From Flavobacterium sharifuzzamanii (lineage in GTDB: Bacteria > Bacteroidota > Bacteroidia > Flavobacteriales > Flavobacteriaceae), in the NCBI RefSeq assembly GCF_003254585.1, contig NZ_QJGZ01000042.1, positions 248,001-312,000 on the forward strand: DNA of 64,000 bases, read 5' to 3'. The notes beneath the pieces are model-generated. The model saw only the letters and a list, made by a program, of their open reading frames with translations, made no database searches and was not told the origin of the DNA. Both the position numbers and the translations under genes were made by a program. Positions 1 to 8,048 of this stretch are shown here, piece after piece. Every line of letters begins with the position of its first letter. The stretch's first letter is position 1.

Positions 1-1027
1 CTTTACTTTTTGGTGAAATCGGCTGTTGCATCGAACCCGAAACGTCGCAAGCAATTACGACCGATGTGTTTACATCAAAACCTTTTATGTTTTGTGAACT
101 CGCCATAACAGCATCTTCCAAGGCATCTAAAACCATTGAAGTGTATTTAGAATTCAAGTCTTTCACTTCACGATAAGCGGCTAAAAATCGGAATGGCAAT
201 TGTTTTGAGTTTGCGACTGCTTTTTCGTTAGAAAGATAATCGCATACTTTTTGCATATGAAAACCAGAAACATTTGCTTCTAAGATGTTTCGTAAGTTAC
301 GCAACAAAGCCATGTAACCTATTTTACCGCTATCAATCAATTCTTCCCATTTTTGAGTAAATGCTTTTTGTTTTTCAAATTCGTTATAAAACTTTATCTG
401 ACCTAATTGCGACAACTCAGTTTCCCAAGTATATGGCGTTTGCAAAGTGTTATTTACCAATTTATCAAAGATTGCCTGCTGTGCTTCATCTTTTGCTTTT
501 GGGTGAACCAAAAACAAAGCATCTTTTAATTTTACAGCACCATCACGATTGTATTTGGCAAATTGATATTCGTCAAATTCATTGAATGAAACCGCTAAAC
601 CTTTTTGGATTTGTTTTGATAAACGGTTTAATTTCTTAACGCCATTACGTTCGTTTGCCATTTGATAATAAGCCAATAATTCTGTGATTTCATCTGCACG
701 CTGAATTACATTGATTATCATTTTACTGATTAACGAATCGCCAGAATAAATTTTAGCCAATTCTACAATCAAAACCAATGGAACAGAACGCATGTGCATT
801 TCGTTACGGGCATAAACTGCCAATTTTGCCACAAATACTGGATTACATTTTTTAATCAAGTTTTTGATTCGTTCTAAACGAGTTGTATCTTTTTCATAAA
901 ATGAAGCGCTTAAGCTTGTTGTTACAACTGCTGCGTACAATTCGTATTCTGATGTTAAAGAAAAAGCTGGTGCATTTTCGTGATTAACTATATTGTTTTT
1001 CTCTTTTGCTAAAAAATTGAATTTCAT
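1..1027 (-). CDS. TROVE-domain (Ro60/Rsr-like) RNA-binding protein, 3' part missing
   Basis: The reverse strand reads open from an ATG at 1027 to the left edge, giving the first 342 residues, starting MKFNFLAKEK. The helical-repeat body matches the TROVE module of Ro 60 kDa / bacterial Rsr proteins, with stretches such as LAVYARNEMHMRSVPLV and a conserved YMALLRNLRNIL. The last visible part enters a von Willebrand A-like fold with the MIDAS motif DVSGS. Ro/Rsr proteins form a ring that binds misfolded RNAs and Y RNAs and act in RNA quality control and stress survival. About 150-200 residues of the usual length lie outside the window. The next genes to the right are on the other strand. Family assignment is firm; a bound Y RNA is not visible here. 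Confidence 0.88.
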   Translation of the reverse strand, partial: MKFNFLAKEKNNIVNHENAPAFSLTSEYELYAAVVTTSLSASFYEKDTTRLERIKNLIKKCNPVFVAKLAVYARNEMHMRSVPLVLIVELAKIYSGDSLISKMIINVIQRADEITELLAYYQMANERNGVKKLNRLSKQIQKGLAVSFNEFDEYQFAKYNRDGAVKLKDALFLVHPKAKDEAQQAIFDKLVNNTLQTPYTWETELSQLGQIKFYNEFEKQKAFTQKWEELIDSGKIGYMALLRNLRNILEANVSGFHMQKVCDYLSNEKAVANSKQLPFRFLAAYREVKDLNSKYTSMVLDALEDAVMASSQNIKGFDVNTSVVIACDVSGSMQQPISPKSK

Positions 1028-1343
1028 AATTTCTGGTTTTTAAAATTAGACAATGGTTATTGTTTTATTTCTTGAGCAAAGATTTCAAAACCACTACGCA
1101 ATTATTTTGCGCAGTAAAAAAAGAATTTTAAATTTGAGTAAAACATTTATTTACAAAAGTCACATAAGTCCCAACGGGACGGAATATTTATAGCTTTTTG
1201 ATTATGCCTAAAAAGAGCCCCAGCGGGGCGACATATTTTTTGATAAAGCCAAACTTAAGTGTCGCTCCGCTGGAACTTTATGGTAGGGGCTTATAAATTA
1301 GCTATAAATATTTAGCTCCTCTGGAGCTTAATTAAATCCACTT
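1028..1343. repeat. Intergenic region with a cluster of short GC hairpin repeats
   Basis: There is no credible gene in this 316-bp gap. Between 1160 and 1332 four short GC-rich hairpin cores follow each other in an AT background: 1168-1180 (GTCCCAACGGGAC), 1217-1229 (GCCCCAGCGGGGC), about 1261-1276 (GTCGCTCCGCTGGAAC) and 1314-1328 (AGCTCCTCTGGAGCT), with similar spacers containing GCTATAAATATTT. From memory, this kind of element is widespread between genes in Bacteroidota. Function is unknown. The array ends 15 bp before the next start codon. Confidence 0.6.
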
Positions 1344-1997
1344 ATGATTATGAATTTAGAAAAAATTTATTCTGAATTACTCTCCAATATTGGCTTTTCT
1401 GCAAATGAAATTCAGCAGAACTGGTTGAATTTAGAAAAGGCATATTCCAAAAAATCAAGACATTATCATAATCTTACGCATTTAAAAGAAATGATTGCCA
1501 GTTTTGAAACCTATCGAGACAAACTTCAAAACCCAAACGAAATATTATTTTCGATTTTCTATCATGATTTTGTGTATTCGGCTTCTAAAAAAGATAATGA
1601 ACTTAAAAGTGCCGAATTTGCTTTGTCTATTTTTACAGATGTTAAATCCGACAGGTTTTTAAAACCTGTCGGGTTTGCGGAATTTGATCATCACTTGGTT
1701 TTTGACGCGATCTGCGCAACACAGCAACATCAACAAAATGCAATTGAAGATATTAATTGGCTAATCGATTTTGATTTGAAAATCCTCGCTAAAGATTGGG
1801 GAGATTATAAAATCTATTTTGAACAGATTCGAAAAGAATATCGCATTTATCCTGATTTTCTTTACAAACCTGGACGTGCAAAAGCGTTGAAGCATTTTTT
1901 GGAGAATGAATTTATTTTTCAGACTAAGGAATTCAGAGGTTTGTATGAAAAGAAAGCGAGAGTGAATATTGAAAAAGAAATAAAGTTATTAAGCTAA
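1344..1997 (+). CDS. HD-superfamily metal-dependent phosphohydrolase (COG4339-like) with in-frame repeat
   Basis: The 217-residue product matches the family of predicted HD phosphohydrolases of about 200 residues. Supporting motifs are HYHNLTHL near residue 38, FYHDFVYS near 69, the DHH segment after the insertion and the C-terminal IRKEYRIYPDFLYKPGR. The histidine and aspartate residues are likely metal ligands; the substrate is unknown. The start could be 1344 or the second ATG at 1350. An oddity is a 33-bp palindromic repeat at 1644-1676 that is translated in frame as roughly SDRFLKPVGFA. It lies between the predicted helix ending FTDVK and the conserved DHH region, so it adds a loop without breaking the frame. 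Confidence 0.8.
   Translation: MIMNLEKIYSELLSNIGFSANEIQQNWLNLEKAYSKKSRHYHNLTHLKEMIASFETYRDKLQNPNEILFSIFYHDFVYSASKKDNELKSAEFALSIFTDVKSDRFLKPVGFAEFDHHLVFDAICATQQHQQNAIEDINWLIDFDLKILAKDWGDYKIYFEQIRKEYRIYPDFLYKPGRAKALKHFLENEFIFQTKEFRGLYEKKARVNIEKEIKLLS
1644..1676. repeat. Palindromic repeat inside the HD gene
   Basis: The core 1648-1672 is a perfect palindrome of two 12-bp arms (CCGACAGGTTTT and its complement) around one T. It extends by AAA/TTT on each side with one non-pairing position. A fuller copy occurs between genes at 38752-38784. Because its reading is open, it is tolerated as coding sequence here. Confidence 0.85.
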
Positions 1998-2008
1998 AAA
2001 TTGAATCT

Positions 2009-2215
2009 CGCAAAGACGCGAAGTCGCAAAGTTTTTATTTAAAGTATTAATTAAACGCACAGTTTGTCATCCTGAGGAACGAAGGATCACATCCAATATT
2101 CTTCAAAAAAAATCGTCAATCTTTGTAGAATTTCTTGTGCGATCCTTCGTTCCTCAGGATGACAAACGTTGGGTATAGTCTTTAAATAAAAACTTTACGC
2201 CTTCGCGCCTTTGTG
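2009..2215. repeat. Nested inverted-repeat element
   Basis: The outer arms 2009-2043 and 2181-2215 are imperfect inverted copies of a CGCAAAGACGCGAAG-type sequence. The inner arms 2062-2088 and 2141-2167 are perfect 27-bp inverted copies containing GTCATCCTGAGGAACGAAGG. The whole gap between the HD gene and the WYL gene is therefore a large hairpin element, probably two repeats nested in one another. It carries no gene. Confidence 0.8.
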
Positions 2216-2231
2216 GCAAAACAACACAAGA

Positions 2232-3269
2232 ATGTCACAAAACAAAAACGCCTTAATACGATACAAAACAATCGATAAATGCCTTCAGAATAAATACAGA
2301 CAATGGACATTAGAAGATTTAATCGAAGAATGTTCTGAAGCTCTATTTGAATACGAAGGACGTCAAAACCCAATTAGCAAGCGAACCATCCAGATGGATA
2401 TTCAGCTGATGCGAAGTGAAAAACTGGGTTATAATGCGCCAATCGTAGTTTATGATAAAAAGTATTATAAATATGAAGACGAAGATTTTTCGATAACCGA
2501 TATTCCGCTGACGGAAACCGATATGAATGTTTTGACAGAAACGGTTTCTATGCTAAAACAATTTAAAGATTTCTCATTATTTAATGATGTATCGGATATT
2601 TTACAGCGATTGGAAGATAAAATCTACGCCGAAAAATCGCATACTAAACCCGTTATTTATCTGGATAAAAATGAGAAACTAAAAGGACTGCATTATCTGG
2701 ACGAAATCTATCAGGCGATTATCAAGAAAATGGTTCTCGTTATTACGTATAAATCTTTTAAATCAAGAGAAGAAACAAAATTCCATTTTCATCCTTTTAT
2801 ATTGAAGGAATTCAATAACCGCTGGTTTTTAATTGGAAAGAAAAAAGCCTCACAGCCGATTACAAATTTAGCATTAGACAGAATTATTTCTATTGATTAC
2901 GATTTTAATCATCCTTATTTAGAAGAAGATTTTGATGCTGATAATTTTTATAAAGATGTAATTGGTGTTACGGTGAATTCAGGATTGAACGCAAGACGAA
3001 TTGAATTATGGGTTGATGCTTCGAATGCGCCTTATGTACTCACAAAACCTTTACATACCTCCCAGAGATTAATTAAGGAAAATGAAGACGGAAGTATTAT
3101 TATACATATATATGTAATTCCAAATTACGAAATGGAAAGACTTTTATTAGGTTTTGGAAGCTGTTTGGAAATTTTAAGACCCGAAGGTCTGAGAAATCGT
3201 ATGAAAAAGATCCTTCAAGACGCTATTTCGCGCTACGATTCTGAAAAACCAACTGAAATAAATGCATAA
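2232..3269 (+). CDS. WYL-domain transcriptional regulator (YafY/DeoR-like)
   Basis: A protein of about 345 residues with an N-terminal winged-helix region (ALIRYKTIDKCLQNK...TLEDLIEEC) followed by a WYL ligand-sensing domain and a C-terminal WCX-like extension (EMERLLLGFGSCLEIL). The frame is open from 2211, but the ATG at 2232 (MSQNKNALIRY) is preferred because homologues begin near this motif and the earlier codons lie next to the repeat element. WYL proteins are regulators that often respond to nucleotides or nucleic-acid damage and are common beside RNA-repair or defence genes. The TROVE gene lies nearby on the opposite strand. Direct regulation of it is only an inference. Confidence 0.82.
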   Translation: MSQNKNALIRYKTIDKCLQNKYRQWTLEDLIEECSEALFEYEGRQNPISKRTIQMDIQLMRSEKLGYNAPIVVYDKKYYKYEDEDFSITDIPLTETDMNVLTETVSMLKQFKDFSLFNDVSDILQRLEDKIYAEKSHTKPVIYLDKNEKLKGLHYLDEIYQAIIKKMVLVITYKSFKSREETKFHFHPFILKEFNNRWFLIGKKKASQPITNLALDRIISIDYDFNHPYLEEDFDADNFYKDVIGVTVNSGLNARRIELWVDASNAPYVLTKPLHTSQRLIKENEDGSIIIHIYVIPNYEMERLLLGFGSCLEILRPEGLRNRMKKILQDAISRYDSEKPTEINA

Positions 3270-3440
3270 TTTTTTACAGAATACAGAATTAAATGCGTTT
3301 TAAAAACTAAAAAAGGATTTTTACAGCATCAAAAATGTTAAAATCTAAAAAAAGAATAGTATATTACACTTAAAATAAACAACCAAAACCCTCTAAATCA
3401 GGGATATTTTACAACTAACCAAAAAATTATTAAAAAATTA

Positions 3441-3452
3441 TATGCATGCATA
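3441..3452. promoter_or_regulatory. Candidate MarR operator (perfect 12-bp palindrome)
   Basis: TATGCATGCATA is a perfect palindrome 13 bp upstream of the -7-type element TATATTTG (3465-3472) and 38 bp upstream of the marR start codon. Its place between the expected -33 and -7 positions suits an autorepressing MarR dimer. No binding data; inferred from position and symmetry. Confidence 0.4.
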
Positions 3453-3464
3453 GTATTTTTTAAT

Positions 3465-3472
3465 TATATTTG
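3465..3472 (+). promoter_or_regulatory. Bacteroidota -7 promoter element for the marR-fad operon
   Basis: TATATTTG fits the TAnnTTTG consensus and lies 18 bp before the marR ATG. No equally good element is seen between marR and fadN, which supports one transcript. Confidence 0.45.
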
Positions 3473-3490
3473 AAATCGATATAGTTACCT

Positions 3491-3949
3491 ATGAAAGACA
3501 AAACGATAGATTATATTTTGAGAGCTACATGGCAGGCTGTTTCAAGAATGTATAACGAAGAAGCTGCTAAATACGATGCAACAATGGCGACAGGGTTTGC
3601 TCTCTTAAGTATGGATAAGGAAGAAGGAACTCCATCAACCGCTTTAGGTCCGAGAATGGGCATGGAAGCAACCAGCTTGACAAGAACACTTAAATCTATG
3701 GAAGAAAAAGGTCTAATTGTTCGCAAAAAGAACCCAAGCGACGGCAGAGGTGTTTTGATTTACCTGACCGACTTTGGAAAAGAAAAGAGAGATTTATCTA
3801 AAAATACCGTTCTAAAGTTTAATGAAACCGTTAGAAAACATGTCTCGGAAGAAAAACTGAATCATTTTATCGAAGTTTCTGAAATCATAAATGAACTGAT
3901 TCACGATAAAAACATATTTAATCAAACAGAAAACACAGAAAAAGAATAA
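3491..3949 (+). CDS. MarR-family transcriptional regulator of the fad operon
   Basis: A 152-residue winged-helix protein. The recognition region reads MEATSLTRTLKSMEEKGLI and the wing reads RKKNPSDGRGVLIYLT, both typical of MarR regulators. It ends 36 bp before fadN on the same strand, so it very probably controls the beta-oxidation genes, perhaps relieved by acyl-CoA as in other fatty-acid regulators of this family. The ligand is inferred. The palindrome at 3441-3452 is a candidate operator for itself and the operon. Confidence 0.88.
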   Translation: MKDKTIDYILRATWQAVSRMYNEEAAKYDATMATGFALLSMDKEEGTPSTALGPRMGMEATSLTRTLKSMEEKGLIVRKKNPSDGRGVLIYLTDFGKEKRDLSKNTVLKFNETVRKHVSEEKLNHFIEVSEIINELIHDKNIFNQTENTEKE

Positions 3950-3985
3950 TATTCTTTTCCTCCTATAAACAAATAGTAACAAATT

Positions 3986-6376
3986 ATGAAACGCACAATT
4001 AAAAAAGTTGCTGTAATTGGATCCGGAATTATGGGTTCAGGTATAGCTTGTCATTTTGCTAACATTGGTGTCGAAGTTTTACTTCTTGACATTGTACCGC
4101 GTGAATTGACCGAAGCTGAAGCTAAAAAAGGGTTAACACTTGAAAGTAAAGCCGTTCGTAACCGTGTGGTAAACGAACATTTGGCGAATTCATTAAAATC
4201 GAAACCATCTCCTATTTACAGTCAGAAATTCGCAAATAGAATTACGACTGGAAATACGACAGATGATATGGCAAAAATTGCTAATGTTGACTGGATTATC
4301 GAAGTTGTTGTTGAGCGTTTAGATATCAAAAAATTGGTTTTTGAACAAATCGAGAAATTCCGTAAACCAGGAACTTTAGTTACTTCAAACACTTCTGGTA
4401 TTCCAATTCACTTTATGAGTGAAGGAAGAAGCGAAGATTTCCAACAGCACTTCTGCGGAACTCACTTTTTTAACCCTGCGCGTTACTTAAAATTATTTGA
4501 AATTATTCCTGGTCCAAAAACTTCTACTGAAGTATTGGATTTCTTAAACGAATATGGATCTAAATTCTTAGGAAAAACTTCGGTTGTTGCTAAAGATACT
4601 CCGGCGTTTATTGGAAACAGAATTGGGATTTACGGAATCCAAAGTTTATTCCACTTGGTAAAAGAAATGGGATTAACGATTGAAGAAGTTGATAAATTGA
4701 CTGGACCAGTAATTGGTCGCCCAAAATCGGCTACTTTCCGAACGGTTGACGTTGTTGGTTTGGATACTTTGGTACACGTTGCCAATGGTATTTACGAAAA
4801 CTGCCCGAATGACGAACAACACGAATTGTTCAAACTTCCTGATTTCATCAACAAAATGATGGAAAATAATTGGTTAGGAAGTAAAACTGGACAAGGTTTC
4901 TACAAAAAAGTAGATAAAGATATTCTTTCTTTAGACTTAGATACATTAGAATACCGCGCTGCAAAAAAAGCAAATTTTGCAACTTTAGAATTAACTAAAA
5001 CTATCGATAAACCAATCAATCGTTTTAAAGTTTTAGTAAAAGGAACAGACAAAGCAGGAGAATTCTACCGTAAGAGTTTCGCCGGAATGTTTGCTTACGT
5101 GTCAAACAGAGTTCCTGAAATTTCAGACGAATTATATAAAATTGACGATGCCATGAAAGCTGGTTTTGGATGGGAAAATGGTCCATTCGAAATCTGGGAT
5201 GCTATTGGTGTTGCCAAAGGAATTGAAATCATGAAAGCTGAAGGTTTAGAGCCTGCTGCATGGGTTACTGAAATGTTGGCTTCTGGAAGCGATAGTTTCT
5301 ATACTGTAAAAGAGGGAGCGACTTATTTCTATAACATTCCAACAAAATCGCAAGTAAAAGTTCCTGGACAAGATTCATTTATTATTCTGAACAACATTCG
5401 CGAAAGCAAAAAAGTTTGGAGCAACAGTGGCGCAATCATTCAGGATTTAGGAGATGGAATTTTGAACTTAGAATTCCAATCTAAAATGAATACAATTGGT
5501 GGCGACGTACTTCAGGCTATCAATAAAGCAATTGACTTATCTGAAAAAGAATATCAAGGTTTAGTTATTGGTAACCAAGCAGCGAATTTCTCTGTTGGAG
5601 CTAATATCGGAATGATTTTCATGATGGCGGTTGAGCAGGAATACGACGAATTGAACATGGCAATTAAATTGTTCCAAGATACAATGATGCGTGTTCGTTA
5701 CTCTTCTATTCCAGTTGTGGTTGCCCCTCACGGAATGACTTTTGGCGGTGGATGCGAAATGAGCTTACACGCTGATAAAGTGGTTGCTGCTGCAGAAACT
5801 TACATGGGATTAGTTGAATTTGGTGTTGGAGTTATCCCTGGTGGTGGTGGTTCTAAAGAAATGACTTTAAGAGCTTCAGATTTATTCCGCAAAAACGATG
5901 TGGAATTGAATGTTCTTCAAGAGTATTTCTTGACAATCGCAATGGCTAAAGTTTCGACTTCTGGTTATGAAGCTTTTGATACTGGACTTCTTCAACATGG
6001 AAAAGACATTATCGTAGTAAACAAAGATCGTCAGATTGCTGAAGCTAAAAAACATGCTTTGTTAATGGCTGAAGCTGGTTATACGCAACCAATCAGAAGA
6101 AACGATATTAAAGTTTTAGGAAAACAAGCTCTTGGAATGTTCTTAGTCGGAACTGACCAAATGCAGGCTGGAAAATACATTTCTGAGCACGACAAGAAAA
6201 TCGCTAACAAACTGGCTTATGTAATGGCTGGTGGTGATTTATCTGAAGCAACTTTAGTATCTGAACAATATTTATTAGATATCGAACGTGAAGCTTTCTT
6301 ATCTCTTTGCACGGAGAGAAAAACATTAGAAAGAATTCAATACATGTTGACTAAAGGAAAACCGCTAAGAAATTAG
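3986..6376 (+). CDS. fadN: 3-hydroxyacyl-CoA dehydrogenase / enoyl-CoA hydratase (FadN type)
   Basis: A 796-residue bifunctional beta-oxidation enzyme with the domain order of Bacillus FadN: dehydrogenase first, hydratase last. The NAD-binding Rossmann motif GSGIMGSG is at residues 12-19. The 3HCDH C-terminal domains follow (KDTPAFIGNRIG near 208). The crotonase domain covers about 490-680 with FGGGCEMSLHAD and LVEFGVGVIPGGGG, which hold the two expected glutamates. It oxidises and hydrates acyl-CoA intermediates in the cytoplasm. The order fadN-fadA-fadE behind marR matches the fadNAE operon of Firmicutes, so the operon is a conserved unit. The gap to fadA is widened by a small inserted gene. 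Confidence 0.93.
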   Translation: MKRTIKKVAVIGSGIMGSGIACHFANIGVEVLLLDIVPRELTEAEAKKGLTLESKAVRNRVVNEHLANSLKSKPSPIYSQKFANRITTGNTTDDMAKIANVDWIIEVVVERLDIKKLVFEQIEKFRKPGTLVTSNTSGIPIHFMSEGRSEDFQQHFCGTHFFNPARYLKLFEIIPGPKTSTEVLDFLNEYGSKFLGKTSVVAKDTPAFIGNRIGIYGIQSLFHLVKEMGLTIEEVDKLTGPVIGRPKSATFRTVDVVGLDTLVHVANGIYENCPNDEQHELFKLPDFINKMMENNWLGSKTGQGFYKKVDKDILSLDLDTLEYRAAKKANFATLELTKTIDKPINRFKVLVKGTDKAGEFYRKSFAGMFAYVSNRVPEISDELYKIDDAMKAGFGWENGPFEIWDAIGVAKGIEIMKAEGLEPAAWVTEMLASGSDSFYTVKEGATYFYNIPTKSQVKVPGQDSFIILNNIRESKKVWSNSGAIIQDLGDGILNLEFQSKMNTIGGDVLQAINKAIDLSEKEYQGLVIGNQAANFSVGANIGMIFMMAVEQEYDELNMAIKLFQDTMMRVRYSSIPVVVAPHGMTFGGGCEMSLHADKVVAAAETYMGLVEFGVGVIPGGGGSKEMTLRASDLFRKNDVELNVLQEYFLTIAMAKVSTSGYEAFDTGLLQHGKDIIVVNKDRQIAEAKKHALLMAEAGYTQPIRRNDIKVLGKQALGMFLVGTDQMQAGKYISEHDKKIANKLAYVMAGGDLSEATLVSEQYLLDIEREAFLSLCTERKTLERIQYMLTKGKPLRN

Positions 6377-6838
6377 TATTTTGAGTATTAAGATCTGAGT
6401 ATTAAGTATTAAGATTAAAAAGAATTATGCATCAATTTGAAAAGTTGAAAATCTGGCAGAAAGCTATGGATATAACTGAAAATGTATATAAAGTTTGTTC
6501 AGAATTACCCTCAGATGAGAAATTCAACTTAATAAGTCAAATAAAAAGATGTGCAGTATCTATTCCTTCAAATATTGCGGAAGGCTCTGGTAGAAATTCC
6601 AATAATGAGTTTGCTCATTTTTTAGGAATTGCAAATGGTTCGACTTATGAATTAATCACTCAATTAATGATTTCAAAACGTTTGAAATTAATAGCTGAAG
6701 AAAAAATATCAACTATAATAAATGAATTAGTAGAAGTCAGCAACATGAATTTTGCGCTTCAAAGATCTCTAAAAAAATAATAACTATATCGATTGGCAGT
6801 CTTAATACTTAATACACCAATCTTAATACATTTTATAA
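6377..6838. repeat. Inverted repeats bordering the S23 gene in the fad operon
   Basis: The left border 6400-6416 (TATTAAGTATTAAGATT) and the right border 6798-6814 are inverted copies with 15 of 17 positions matching. A second pair of GTATTAAGAT-like units lies at about 6385-6394 and 6819-6831. The pairs enclose the small gene 6427-6780. The arrangement looks like a small cassette placed between fadN and fadA. Confidence 0.6.
6427..6780 (+). CDS. Four-helix-bundle protein of the S23 / 23S rRNA IVS family
   Basis: A 117-residue protein. The opening FEKLKIWQKAMDITENVY, the central QIKRCAVSIPSNIAEGSGR and the later FLGIANGSTYELITQL are signature blocks of the S23 (IVS-encoded) family, which includes the Avd accessory proteins of diversity-generating retroelements. 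The family forms pentameric helical barrels with basic faces. Its role as a free-standing gene is unknown. It sits in the middle of a fatty-acid operon, same strand, and is flanked by inverted repeats. No reverse transcriptase or variable repeat is seen, so this is not a DGR. Confidence 0.88.
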   Translation: MHQFEKLKIWQKAMDITENVYKVCSELPSDEKFNLISQIKRCAVSIPSNIAEGSGRNSNNEFAHFLGIANGSTYELITQLMISKRLKLIAEEKISTIINELVEVSNMNFALQRSLKK

Positions 6839-8020
6839 ATGAAAACAGCATATATAGTAAAAGCTTATAGAACAGCAGTTGGAAAAGCTCCAAAAGGTGT
6901 TTTTAGATTTAAAAGACCTGATGAATTAGCTGCAGAAACGATCCAGTTTATGATGGACGAACTGCCTAATTTCGACAAAAAACGAATCGACGATGTTATG
7001 GTAGGAAATGCCATGCCAGAAGCAGAACAAGGTCTTAACGTTGGACGTTTGATCTCTTTAATGGGATTAAAAGTGGAAGATGTTCCTGGTGTAACTGTAA
7101 ACCGTTACTGCGCATCTGGATTAGAAACTATCGGAATGGCAACTGCTAAAATCCAATCAGGAATGGCAGATTGTATCATCGCTGGTGGTGCAGAAAGTAT
7201 GAGTTATATTCCGATGGGAGGTTACAAACCAACTCCAGATTATAAAGTTGCTGCAGCAGGTCACGAAGATTATTACTGGGGAATGGGTTTAACTGCTGAA
7301 GCGGTGGCTAACCAATACAAAATCTCAAGAGAAGATCAGGATGAGTTTGCGTACAACTCTCATATGAAAGCTTTGAAAGCGCAGGCAGAAGGAAAATTTG
7401 ACAAACAAATCGTTCCAATTACTATTGAGCAGACTTTCATCAACGAAAATGGTAAAAAAGAAACAAAATCATACGTTGTAAACAAAGACGAAGGACCAAG
7501 AGCAGGAACTTCTAAAGAAGCTTTAGCAGGTTTAAGACCAGTTTTCGCTGCTGACGGAAGCGTAACTGCTGGTAACTCTTCTCAAATGAGCGACGGTGCA
7601 GCATTCGTTTTAATTATGAGCGAAGAAATGGTAAAAGAATTAAACCTTGAGCCAATTGCACGTTTGGTAAACTTTGCTTCTTCTGGTGTTGAGCCAAGAA
7701 TTATGGGTATCGGTCCTGTAAAAGCAATTCCAAAAGCTTTGAAGCAAGCGGGATTAACATTAAACGATATCGAGTTAATTGAGTTAAACGAAGCTTTTGC
7801 TTCACAAGCTTTAGCAGTAACCCGCGAATTAAACATAAACCCAGAAATCGTAAACGTAAACGGTGGAGCAATCGCTTTAGGTCACCCTCTAGGATGTACA
7901 GGCGCTAAACTTTCTGTTCAGTTATTTGATGAAATGAAACGTAGAGGTAACAAATACGGAATCGTTTCAATGTGTGTGGGAACTGGGCAAGGTTCTGCGG
8001 GGGTTTACGAAGTATTATAA
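6839..8020 (+). CDS. fadA: Acetyl-CoA C-acyltransferase (3-ketoacyl-CoA thiolase)
   Basis: A 393-residue thiolase of full length. The nucleophile lies in VNRYCASGLET (Cys near 92). The second active-site loop NEAFASQALA, the histidine loop GGAIALGHPLGCTGA and the C-terminal CVGTGQGSAG with the acid/base cysteine are all present. It cleaves 3-ketoacyl-CoA with CoA, the last step of beta-oxidation, in the cytoplasm. It follows fadN and the S23 insert, and precedes the acyl-CoA dehydrogenase by about 180 bp that hold a long hairpin repeat. Confidence 0.95.
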   Translation: MKTAYIVKAYRTAVGKAPKGVFRFKRPDELAAETIQFMMDELPNFDKKRIDDVMVGNAMPEAEQGLNVGRLISLMGLKVEDVPGVTVNRYCASGLETIGMATAKIQSGMADCIIAGGAESMSYIPMGGYKPTPDYKVAAAGHEDYYWGMGLTAEAVANQYKISREDQDEFAYNSHMKALKAQAEGKFDKQIVPITIEQTFINENGKKETKSYVVNKDEGPRAGTSKEALAGLRPVFAADGSVTAGNSSQMSDGAAFVLIMSEEMVKELNLEPIARLVNFASSGVEPRIMGIGPVKAIPKALKQAGLTLNDIELIELNEAFASQALAVTRELNINPEIVNVNGGAIALGHPLGCTGAKLSVQLFDEMKRRGNKYGIVSMCVGTGQGSAGVYEVL

Positions 8021-8048
8021 GTATTATCAAGTAAAGTATACATATAGT

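Noticed and set aside
361..585. Plus-strand frame of 74 codons
   Set aside because: It is antisense to the TROVE gene, whose family match is strong.
6427..6780. Diversity-generating retroelement (Avd protein)
   Set aside because: The protein is of the Avd/S23 family, but there is no reverse transcriptase, template repeat or variable repeat in the window.
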